The notes under the pieces: model-generated
Seen by the model: only the letters and a program-made list of their open reading frames with translations
Told to the model about the DNA's origin: nothing
The model's database searches: none
Translations under genes and position numbers: made by a program
Origin: Allomuricauda sp. NBRC 101325
Lineage (GTDB): Bacteria > Bacteroidota > Bacteroidia > Flavobacteriales > Flavobacteriaceae
Length of the DNA: 64,000 bases
NCBI RefSeq assembly: GCF_030268205.1
Contig: NZ_BSQF01000003.1
Location: 173,687 to 237,686 of the forward strand
Direction: 5' to 3'
In this document: positions 50,132 through 57,961 of the stretch, piece after piece
Position numbering within the stretch: position 1 is the first letter of the stretch
Layout of the letters: every line of letters starts with the position of its first letter

Positions 50132-51481
50132 ATGCGAAAAACCATCCAACTCTTATTATTAGTAGTACCAATTATTGCCATATCCCAACAAATCTTGCCC
50201 GAAGTGGAAAGGGCCAGGGTAGTGGACGAAATTTTGGAAGAACGTTTCAATGTGTTGCTTCCCCAATTAATGGACGATACGGGTATTGATATGTGGGTGG
50301 TGATTTCACGGGAGTACAATGAAGACCCTATATTAAAAACCATGTTGCCAGCCACTTGGTTGAATGCTAGAAGGCGGACCATTCTTCTTTTTTACAGGGA
50401 CAAAACCAGAAATACCATCGATAAATTGGCCGTGGCCCGCTATAATGTGGGCAAGAGCATTGTATCTGCTTGGGACAAGGAAAAGGAACCAGATCAATGG
50501 AAGCGATTGATGCAATTGATTTCGGAACGAAATCCTAAAACCATCGGTCTTAATTTTTCCAAAGACCATAACATCGCAGACGGACTGGACAAAACAGATT
50601 ACGATGCCTTTATGGCCAACCTTCCAAGTAAATTCAAAAACAAGGTAATTTCTGCCGAGCAATTGGGCGTGCGTTGGATTGAGACCAGAACACCTCGTGA
50701 AATGGCCATTTTTGCGCAATTGACCGATATTACCCACGATATTGTAGCCGAAGCATTTTCAGAAAAAGTAATTACGCCAGGTATCACTACAACTGATGAT
50801 GTCGTTTGGTGGATGCGACAAAAGGTGACCGATTTGGGACTGGAAACTTGGTTTCATCCCACTGTGGACATTCAACGAAACCAAGAGGCGCTGGTAGACC
50901 ATTTGAGTTCTTTTTCTGGAGAGGTCGATGTGGATAAAGTGATCATGCCAGGGGATTTGTTGCATTGTGATTTTGGAATCACCTATTTGCGTTTGAACAC
51001 CGATTGCCAAGAAATGGCTTATGTATTGATACCAGAGGAAACTGAAGCTCCTTCCTTTTTAAACAACGCGTTGTACGATGGAAATCGCGTACAGGATTTC
51101 TTGACCACCAATATGATCAAGGGAAAGGTTGGAAACGCAATTTTGGCCAAGGCACTTCAAGAGGCAAAGGATGCAGGGCTAAAGCCTTCCATTTACACCC
51201 ATCCATTGGGTATGTATGGCCACTCGGCAGGTACTACCATGGGAATGTGGGATGCGCAGGCTGGTGTAATGAAGGATGATGGAGAAAACTATCCTTTAAA
51301 TCCAAATACATGCTATGCCATTGAGTTGAACGCAACTGTAAATATTCCTGAATGGAACCGAGATGTTCGTATTATGCTTGAAGAGCCCGGTTTTTATGGC
51401 GAAAATGGGTTTAGATACATTAATGGAAGGCAAACGGAATTATTGTTAATACCAAGACAAAAACCGCAATTGGGTAACTGA
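50132..51481 (+). CDS. Exported M24 family metallopeptidase (aminopeptidase P-like)
   Basis: 449 residues from the ATG at 50132 (MRKTIQLLLLVVPIIAISQQ, a signal peptide); a frame reaching back to 50042 would overlap menE and hide the signal. The pita-bread domain contains LLHCDFGITYLRLNTDCQEM with two Asp ligands, HPLGMYGHSAGTTMG with the His, AIELNATV and LEEPGFYG with Glu residues. It likely removes N-terminal residues before proline or a related activity outside the cytoplasm. It sits 31 bases after menE and may be read through from that operon. Confidence 0.88.
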   Translation: MRKTIQLLLLVVPIIAISQQILPEVERARVVDEILEERFNVLLPQLMDDTGIDMWVVISREYNEDPILKTMLPATWLNARRRTILLFYRDKTRNTIDKLAVARYNVGKSIVSAWDKEKEPDQWKRLMQLISERNPKTIGLNFSKDHNIADGLDKTDYDAFMANLPSKFKNKVISAEQLGVRWIETRTPREMAIFAQLTDITHDIVAEAFSEKVITPGITTTDDVVWWMRQKVTDLGLETWFHPTVDIQRNQEALVDHLSSFSGEVDVDKVIMPGDLLHCDFGITYLRLNTDCQEMAYVLIPEETEAPSFLNNALYDGNRVQDFLTTNMIKGKVGNAILAKALQEAKDAGLKPSIYTHPLGMYGHSAGTTMGMWDAQAGVMKDDGENYPLNPNTCYAIELNATVNIPEWNRDVRIMLEEPGFYGENGFRYINGRQTELLLIPRQKPQLGN

Positions 51482-51521
51482 TTTTTTGTAAATTTAGTAA
51501 CCATCTAATATTCATTGCATT

Positions 51522-53252
51522 ATGAGGTTACTAACCATTGTCTGTTTTATCATTTTATTTTCTGGATTCTCCTATGGTCAAAATACGATAACAGGTCGTA
51601 TTACTGACGGAAAATCTCCTTTGTCCAATGTTATGGTTCACAATTTGTCCACGGGTGCCCAAACTTCAACCGATGGGCAGGGCAATTATCAAACCAAAGC
51701 AAATCCAAGGGAAGAACTCCGATTTACCTATATGGGCATGGATACCGTTTCCATACTGGTTGAAGATGTGACCCGTGTACTTAATGTAAAAATGAACATT
51801 AAGATTGAGGAATTGGACGAAGTGGAATTGGTAAGCGAAGTGGATAGGAACAAACAGCGCATTTTGGCACAACAATATGCCACCAATGAAAATTTGATTC
51901 GGACTGCCTTTGGTATTTTGGATAGGGAAACATTTGCCGGAAGATTACCGATCCTAACCAAAAACGACATGATCAGCAATCATTATAACTTCGGAATGTT
52001 TCTACAAGGGAAGTTCGCGGGCATGAATGTGGCGGTTTATATTGATAACACCTTTGATGTTTGGTCTAGAGGTATGGGATCCATTTTGTCGAAACAGCCC
52101 GCTATTTACGATATTGATGGTCAGATTTTCACTAAAGGTCCCTCTTGGTTGGACCCTAGTACTGTTGAAAGGGTAGCCTTTTTGCCAGGAATTGCAGGGG
52201 CAACTAAATATGGTTCCATCGCTTCGGGTGGTGTGGTCATAGTAAACACTAAAAATGGGACCTATAATGCTACCGCAAAAGAACCTTTTGATCAAGCTAA
52301 ACTCCGTAACAACTATATGAAGGGCAAAGTGGTTCAAAATGGCAGTGGTACATCCAAACCTCAATATCTAATCGACCTTGAGAACAGTAAAACCCTAGTA
52401 GATGCAAAGACAGTTTATGATCAAATGAGCCAAGTGTATGTAAATCATCCAAACTTTTTATTGGATGCCTATGTGCATTTTTATGAGCAAAGGGATGAAA
52501 AGGAGTTCGCCGAAAACATTTTGGAAAAATTGGTTCAGGTCCTCGATAAAAATCCGGTAATGTTAAAAGCATTGGCATATACACTGGAAGATGAAGAAAG
52601 AACAGAAAAGGCCCATGAAATCTATAAAAAGGTGTACAAGCTAAGACCTGATTACGCCCAAAGCTATATTGATCTGGCCAACAGCTACCGTAATTTGGAC
52701 ATGCCCGAATCGGCAACCTCACTATATGCAAGGCATTCTTATTTATTGGATGAAGGAATGCTCCAAAACGATTCCATGAACTTGTCAACAATGATGCAAC
52801 GCGAAATCGATAATCTATTTTTATTGGAGAACAGCTCCATGAAGATTCATAAAAGAATGAAAACCGACCAAAACTTGTACAGTACGCGTTTGGTTTTTGA
52901 ATGGAACGATTCCGAAGCGGAATTTGACTTGCAATTTGTAAATCCAGATAACCAATATTTTAATTGGAAGCATAGTTTGGAAGAAATGCCAGAACGCATT
53001 CGTTCCGAGAAAAAACTGGGTTTTTCCATGGCCGATTTTTTGTTGGATGACGAATTACCTGGAAATTGGAAGGTCAATTTGACCTATTTAGGCAACAAGC
53101 AATTATCCCCCACCTATGTAAAAGCTACCATTTACAAGAATTATGGCAGTAAAGTTCAAAGCAAAGAAGTGAAAGTTTTTAAGTTGAGTACAATAGGGGT
53201 CAACCAACAACTTTTTGAGTTGAGACTTCAATCTAGGGTTGCCAACAACTGA
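51522..53252 (+). CDS. Carboxypeptidase-regulatory/TonB-plug-like protein with TPR-like tail, no beta barrel (copy 1)
   Basis: 576 residues. Signal peptide (about 1-19); carboxypeptidase D regulatory-like domain (about 22-100) with FTYMGMDTVSILVEDVTRVL; a plug-like domain (about 160-245) with GKFAGMNVAVYI, AIYDIDGQIF, and KYGSIASGGVVIVNTKNG. A TPR-like segment follows (about 320-410, AHEIYKKVYKLRPDYAQSYI), then a conserved C-terminal domain. A SusC/TonB receptor would need a barrel of about 600 more residues, which is missing; the frame ends naturally. The C-terminal 115 residues are almost identical to copy 2. Function unknown. Confidence 0.82.
   Translation: MRLLTIVCFIILFSGFSYGQNTITGRITDGKSPLSNVMVHNLSTGAQTSTDGQGNYQTKANPREELRFTYMGMDTVSILVEDVTRVLNVKMNIKIEELDEVELVSEVDRNKQRILAQQYATNENLIRTAFGILDRETFAGRLPILTKNDMISNHYNFGMFLQGKFAGMNVAVYIDNTFDVWSRGMGSILSKQPAIYDIDGQIFTKGPSWLDPSTVERVAFLPGIAGATKYGSIASGGVVIVNTKNGTYNATAKEPFDQAKLRNNYMKGKVVQNGSGTSKPQYLIDLENSKTLVDAKTVYDQMSQVYVNHPNFLLDAYVHFYEQRDEKEFAENILEKLVQVLDKNPVMLKALAYTLEDEERTEKAHEIYKKVYKLRPDYAQSYIDLANSYRNLDMPESATSLYARHSYLLDEGMLQNDSMNLSTMMQREIDNLFLLENSSMKIHKRMKTDQNLYSTRLVFEWNDSEAEFDLQFVNPDNQYFNWKHSLEEMPERIRSEKKLGFSMADFLLDDELPGNWKVNLTYLGNKQLSPTYVKATIYKNYGSKVQSKEVKVFKLSTIGVNQQLFELRLQSRVANN
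52881..53215 (+). repeat. Near-identical 3' segment of copy 1
   Basis: About 335 bp encode the C-terminal domain and match 54631-54985 of the next gene with only scattered differences. The upstream parts of the two genes are far more divergent. Confidence 0.85.
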
Positions 53253-53262
53253 TTCAGAATTT

Positions 53263-55005
53263 ATGAGGGGATTTAGCCTTGCAAGTTTATTTATTTTGTT
53301 TGGTATTGGTGGTTATGCCCAAAAAACTACTATTCAAGGTCGAATTACCAACAATGGAATGCCGCTATCCGGCGTACATGTCACCAATATATCTTCCGAA
53401 GAAATATCCTATTCCAAAGTTGATGGCGATTACAGCATCCAAGCCATGCCCAAAGAGGAACTTCAGTTTACCTATGTGGGAATGGATACGGTTTCCATCC
53501 TTGTTGAGGATGTGACCAAGATATTGAATATAAACATGCTGCTTCGGATGGAACAATTGGATGAAGTCGTGGTTTTCAAAAAAATTAACAAGCAGAAGGA
53601 ATTGGGAATGAATTATTTTTCAGACCCAACAATTGTAAACTCCTTTTACGGTTACCTAAGTCCAAAAACAGCCTCTTATCCACTTAAAGTTATAGATGGT
53701 TCCGAATTTAACGTAGGGGCTGATATTTTAGATGCCATTGCCAGTAGAAGGTCTGGGATTAGGGTGCAGACCATTGAAATTGGGGGAATTCCAACCAAAG
53801 TTTTGTATATGAGGGGAATGGGTTCCATTAATAATAGGAGACCGGCAATTTACGAGGTTGATGGTCAAGTATTTCGAGATCCTCCTGTTTGGATTGATTT
53901 GTCCATGGTGCTGCGTGTCGGAATAATTCCAGGGATGCAAGCCGTTGTTCGGTACGGGCCAACCGCAAGTGGGGGAGTAGTGATCATCAACACCAAAAGC
54001 GGCATGCACGGCCTTCGGGAAGAAAACAGCAGTAAGCTTTATGATCAGGCGAGGTTGCGGGATAATTTTGTGACGGGTAAAGTCATTTCATATAAGGATG
54101 TCAAGGAAGGAAATCCTGAATATTTATTGGAAATGGCATCGGCAGCTTCCCTAAATGAAACCCTTACGGCCTATTACAAGTTTGAAAAGCAATATTCCAA
54201 AATCCCTTATTTCTATTTGGATGCCTATTCCTTGCTTTTTGATACCTATGGTGCTACATCGGCCGATAGCATTATTGACGATAATTTTGATGTTTTTGAA
54301 AAAAATGCAGTTTGGTTAAAAGCGTTGGCGTTTACCTACGAATCCCAATCACGCTTTGAGAAAGCCCATGAGATCTACAAAAAGGTTTATGCATTAAGAC
54401 CGGATTATGCCCAAAGCTATATGGATTTGGCCAATAGCTACCGAAACGTTAACAATCCAGAATCAGCCAACTCATTATTGGCTCGCCACTCTTTTTTATT
54501 GGATGAAGGCTTGTTGTCATCGGACACCTTGCACCTTTCGGAAATGATGCAACGGGAGATTGACAATCTGGAATTGGATGTTATAAAAGAACCTTTTACC
54601 AATAAAACCCAAAGGATTCAGGATGAGTACAACACTCGTTTGGTTTTTGAATGGAACGATTCTGAGGCAGAATTTGACTTGCAATTTGTAAATCCGAACA
54701 GTCAATATTTTAAATGGGGACATAATTTGTTTGAAATGCCCGAACGCATTCGTTCCGAGAAAAAACTGGGTTTTTCCATGGCCGATTTTTTGTTGGACGA
54801 CGAATTACCTGGAAATTGGAAAGTCAATTTGACCTATTTGGGCAACAAGCAATTATCCCCCACCTATATAAAAACGACCATTTACAAGAATTATGGTAGC
54901 AAAATTCAAAGTAAGGAAGTGAAAGTTTTTAAGTTGAGCACAAAAGGGGTCAACCAACAACTTTTTGAGTTGAGACTTCCCTCGAACATTGTCCAAAGCA
55001 AATAA
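53263..55005 (+). CDS. Carboxypeptidase-regulatory/TonB-plug-like protein with TPR-like tail, no beta barrel (copy 2)
   Basis: 580 residues from the ATG at 53263 (MRGFSLASLFILFGIGGYAQ, a signal peptide), 10 bases after the stop of copy 1. A longer TTG frame to 53239 is unlikely because it would push the signal inward. Domains match copy 1: regulatory-like part (FTYVGMDTVSILVEDVTKIL), plug-like part (AIYEVDGQVF, RYGPTASGGVVIINTKSG), TPR-like segment (AHEIYKKVYALRPDYAQSYM) and a shared C-terminal domain. The pair should act together, as both are in one transcript. Its stop abuts the stop of the convergent carboxylase gene. Confidence 0.82.
   Translation: MRGFSLASLFILFGIGGYAQKTTIQGRITNNGMPLSGVHVTNISSEEISYSKVDGDYSIQAMPKEELQFTYVGMDTVSILVEDVTKILNINMLLRMEQLDEVVVFKKINKQKELGMNYFSDPTIVNSFYGYLSPKTASYPLKVIDGSEFNVGADILDAIASRRSGIRVQTIEIGGIPTKVLYMRGMGSINNRRPAIYEVDGQVFRDPPVWIDLSMVLRVGIIPGMQAVVRYGPTASGGVVIINTKSGMHGLREENSSKLYDQARLRDNFVTGKVISYKDVKEGNPEYLLEMASAASLNETLTAYYKFEKQYSKIPYFYLDAYSLLFDTYGATSADSIIDDNFDVFEKNAVWLKALAFTYESQSRFEKAHEIYKKVYALRPDYAQSYMDLANSYRNVNNPESANSLLARHSFLLDEGLLSSDTLHLSEMMQREIDNLELDVIKEPFTNKTQRIQDEYNTRLVFEWNDSEAEFDLQFVNPNSQYFKWGHNLFEMPERIRSEKKLGFSMADFLLDDELPGNWKVNLTYLGNKQLSPTYIKTTIYKNYGSKIQSKEVKVFKLSTKGVNQQLFELRLPSNIVQSK
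54631..54985 (+). repeat. Near-identical 3' segment of copy 2
   Basis: Partner of 52881-53215; encodes the same C-terminal domain. Confidence 0.85.
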
Positions 55006-56634
55006 TTACACCTGCAAAACCCCCATATTAAATGGTTTTTCAATAGGGGAGTGGTTGGCAGCCTCAATGCCCATGCTTATCCATTTACGGGTATCCAAAG
55101 GATCAATAATCCCATCTGTCCATAGTCTCGCAGCAGCATAATAGGGCGAAATCTGGTTGTCGTAACGTTGTTTTATTTCATCAAAAAGTGCCTTTTCTTT
55201 TTCGGAATCCAAAGGATCACCACTTTTTTCCAAACTGGCCTTTTCAATTTGCAACAATACCTTGGCGGCAGAATTCCCACTCATCACAGCTAGTTCGGCA
55301 CTTGGCCAAGCAACTATTAATCTAGGGTCGTACGCCTTTCCACACATGGCATAATTACCAGCTCCGTAACTGTTGCCCACAACTACGGTAAATTTGGGGA
55401 CAACGGAATTACTTACAGCATTCACCATTTTGGCTCCATCTTTAATGATGCCCCCATGCTCACTTTTACTGCCCACCATAAAACCAGTTACATCTTGCAA
55501 AAACACCAAAGGGATTTTCTTTTGGTTGCAATTGGCAATAAATCGGGTTGCCTTATCCGCAGAATCAGAGTAAATGACTCCACCAAACTGCATTTCACCA
55601 TTTTTGGTCTTGACTACTTTACGTTGGTTCGCAACAATTCCTACGGCCCATCCATCAATGCGGGCATAACCTGTTAAAATGGTCTTTCCGTAACCCTCTT
55701 TATATTGTTCAAACTCGGAATCGTCGACCAAGCGTTTAATGATTTCTAACATATCGTATTGATCACTACGCGACCTTGGCAAGATTCCGTAAATATCATC
55801 TGGATTTTCAATGGGTTTTTTAGACTCCGAACGACTAAAGCCAGCCTTATCGAAATCCCCAATTTTATCTACTATATTCTTGATTTTGTCCAAGGCATCC
55901 TTGTCATCCTTGGCCTTATAATCGGTAACGCCACTAATTTCAGAATGTGTAGTGGCACCACCCAACGTTTCGTTATCAATACTTTCTCCAATGGCTGCTT
56001 TTACCAAATAACTTCCTGCCAAGAATATACTTCCCGTTTTGTCCACGATCAAGGCTTCGTCGCTCATAATAGGCAAATAGGCACCTCCGGCAACACAACT
56101 TCCCATCACGGCAGCGATTTGGGTAATTCCCATACTGCTCATAATGGCATTGTTTCTAAAAATGCGCCCAAAATGTTCTTTATCAGGGAAAATCTCATCC
56201 TGCATGGGCAAATATACCCCAGCACTGTCCACCAAATAAATAATGGGTAATTTGTTCTCAATGGAAATTTCTTGGGCCCTCAAGTTTTTCTTCCCTGTAA
56301 TCGGAAACCAAGCCCCAGCTTTAACAGTGGCATCATTGGCCACCACAACACACTGTTTGCCTTTTACGTAGCCTACTTTAACCACTACTCCACCAGAAGG
56401 ACATCCACCATGTTCTTGGTACATTTCCTCTCCAGCAAAGGCACCAATTTCAATAGAATTTGCACCCTCATCCAGTAAATAATCGATTCGTTCACGAGCC
56501 GTCATCTTGCCTTTGGCATGATGCTTTTCAATGCGTCCTTTGCCACCACCCAGTTTTACTTTGGCCAGTCTTCGTTTAAGATCGGAAAGTTGTAATTTAT
56601 TATGGTCTTCGTTTTTATTGAAGTTAAGGTCCAT
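55006..56634 (-). CDS. Acyl-CoA carboxylase beta subunit (methylcrotonyl-CoA carboxylase-like)
   Basis: 542 residues, carboxyltransferase (crotonase-like) fold. Recognisable parts: KHHAKGKMTARERIDYLLDE near 40-60, QEHGGCPSGGVVVKVGYVKG, NDATVKAGAWFPITGKKNLR, the oxyanion loops SCVAGGAYLPIMSDEAL and GNSYGAGNYAMCGKAYDP. The methylcrotonyl-CoA (leucine breakdown) group is the best fit; propionyl- or acetyl-CoA specificity cannot be excluded. No alpha subunit with a biotin domain is adjacent, so that gene must be elsewhere. Stops abut the plug-like gene with no spacer. Confidence 0.9.
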   Translation of the reverse strand: MDLNFNKNEDHNKLQLSDLKRRLAKVKLGGGKGRIEKHHAKGKMTARERIDYLLDEGANSIEIGAFAGEEMYQEHGGCPSGGVVVKVGYVKGKQCVVVANDATVKAGAWFPITGKKNLRAQEISIENKLPIIYLVDSAGVYLPMQDEIFPDKEHFGRIFRNNAIMSSMGITQIAAVMGSCVAGGAYLPIMSDEALIVDKTGSIFLAGSYLVKAAIGESIDNETLGGATTHSEISGVTDYKAKDDKDALDKIKNIVDKIGDFDKAGFSRSESKKPIENPDDIYGILPRSRSDQYDMLEIIKRLVDDSEFEQYKEGYGKTILTGYARIDGWAVGIVANQRKVVKTKNGEMQFGGVIYSDSADKATRFIANCNQKKIPLVFLQDVTGFMVGSKSEHGGIIKDGAKMVNAVSNSVVPKFTVVVGNSYGAGNYAMCGKAYDPRLIVAWPSAELAVMSGNSAAKVLLQIEKASLEKSGDPLDSEKEKALFDEIKQRYDNQISPYYAAARLWTDGIIDPLDTRKWISMGIEAANHSPIEKPFNMGVLQV

Positions 56635-56680
56635 AGGATCAAATATGATTAGTGGGATAAAGATAAGGAGTTATAATCAT

Positions 56681-56688
56681 TACTTTTG
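56681..56688 (+). promoter_or_regulatory. -7 box of the Gfo/Idh/MocA gene
   Basis: TACTTTTG matches TAnnTTTG and ends 6 bases before the ATG at 56695, again predicting little or no leader. Confidence 0.5.
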
Positions 56689-56694
56689 AAGTAT

Positions 56695-57678
56695 ATGGAA
56701 AGCAAAATAAAATGGGGAATTCTGGGTCCTGGAAAAATAGCCAGAAAATTTGCGGCAGACCTACAATTGGTCGAAGATGCCGAAATAACCGCCGTAGCAT
56801 CAAGAAATTTGGATCGTGCGCAACAATTTTCAGATGAATTTAATGTGGAGCATGTTTTTGGAAGCTATGAAGCATTGTTTCAGTCCAAAACGGTTGATGT
56901 GGTCTATGTGGCCACTCCCCATAATTATCATAAGGATCTGACCATTCAAGCTTTGAAGCATGGCATTGCGGTAATTTGCGAAAAACCTTTGGGAGTGGGT
57001 AGGAGCGAAGTGGAACAAATGGTTGCTGCTTCCAAAGAGAACAATGCCTTTTTAATGGAGGCCTTGTGGTCCAGATTCAATCCTTCCATTCAAAAAATAA
57101 AACAATTGGTAGATGATGGTGCCCTTGGCGATTTGGCCTATCTGCATGCCGATTTTGCTTTTTATGCCCTAGACCGAGATTTGGATTCGAGATTATTGAA
57201 TCCAGATTTAGCCTCAGGTTCAATCCTCGATATTGGCATTTATCCCATTTTTCTATCGTATTTATTGTTTGGGATGCCCAATGAAATTATGGCCAAATCC
57301 AAATTTCATTCAAACGGAACCGAGCTTCAAACCAGTATGATTTTTGATTATGAAAATGCCCAAGCGGTGTTGTTCAGTGGTTTGATGGGAGATTCAAAAA
57401 TGGAGGCAGAGATTTCAGGTTCCAAAGGCGAGATTTTCATCAAACCTAGATGGCACGAAACCGATGGTTTTACTTTAGTAAAAGATAAAAAAGAAAAGGT
57501 CTATGATCTACCTTTAAAGGGAATCGGCTATTATTATGAGATTCTTGAAGTGCACCAGTGTTTGTGGAACAATCAGATTGAAAGTGCATCATGGTCGCAT
57601 CAAAATAGTTTGGATTTGGCCGAATTATTGGATACTGTCCGCAGAAAATGCGGTGTAACCTTTCCTTTTGAAACTTAA
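56695..57678 (+). CDS. Gfo/Idh/MocA family NAD(P)-dependent oxidoreductase
   Basis: 327 residues from the ATG at 56695; the TTG 3 codons earlier lies inside the promoter box. The N-terminal Rossmann domain has WGILGPGKIARKFAADL, followed by the family signature VAVICEKPLGVGRSEVEQM-like segment (AVICEKPLGVGRSEVE) with the catalytic Lys. The C-terminal alpha/beta domain covers about 130-327. The family includes glucose-fructose oxidoreductase, dihydrodiol/trans-1,2-diol dehydrogenase and inositol dehydrogenases; the layout here is closest to dihydrodiol-dehydrogenase types. Substrate unknown. Confidence 0.9.
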   Translation: MESKIKWGILGPGKIARKFAADLQLVEDAEITAVASRNLDRAQQFSDEFNVEHVFGSYEALFQSKTVDVVYVATPHNYHKDLTIQALKHGIAVICEKPLGVGRSEVEQMVAASKENNAFLMEALWSRFNPSIQKIKQLVDDGALGDLAYLHADFAFYALDRDLDSRLLNPDLASGSILDIGIYPIFLSYLLFGMPNEIMAKSKFHSNGTELQTSMIFDYENAQAVLFSGLMGDSKMEAEISGSKGEIFIKPRWHETDGFTLVKDKKEKVYDLPLKGIGYYYEILEVHQCLWNNQIESASWSHQNSLDLAELLDTVRRKCGVTFPFET

Positions 57679-57744
57679 ATCCTATTTTCGGCTTTGCATT
57701 ATACCTATTTTTACGATATTTGAATTTCTTCAGAAATAGACACA

Positions 57745-57927
57745 ATGGGAATGAACAAGAACACAGTGCTAGCCTATGCCACATGGATTATGATTTTGGT
57801 TGGATTGGGTATGATCGCACTTGGAGCTTTTAAATATGACGAGGTTGCTGGATACGGTTTTGCCGCAGTGGGAATTGGCTTTTTTGCCGTTGCTTGGGTT
57901 TTCAATGCCCTAAAAGGTAGAGTGTAG
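57745..57927 (+). CDS. CAL67264 family small membrane protein
   Basis: 60 residues with two membrane segments: YATWIMILVGLGMIALGAF near 10-28 and YGFAAVGIGFFAVAWVFNAL near 37-56, ending in a basic tail KGRV. It matches the family I know as CAL67264 (named after a Gramella protein), widespread in Flavobacteriaceae with unknown role. The start could be at the first or third codon (M-G-M). It lies 34 bases before ettA and may be co-transcribed with it. No signal peptide beyond the first helix. Confidence 0.85.
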   Translation: MGMNKNTVLAYATWIMILVGLGMIALGAFKYDEVAGYGFAAVGIGFFAVAWVFNALKGRV

Positions 57928-57961
57928 CCTCATTTTTCATAACAATTTAATTTTACAGTAA

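Noticed and set aside
52297..52791. 164-residue minus-strand frame opposite the first plug/TPR gene
   Set aside because: Pro/His/Tyr-rich composition and position inside a real gene indicate an antisense shadow.
55759..56250. 163-residue plus-strand frame opposite the acyl-CoA carboxylase gene
   Set aside because: Shadow of a conserved gene, no recognisable domain.
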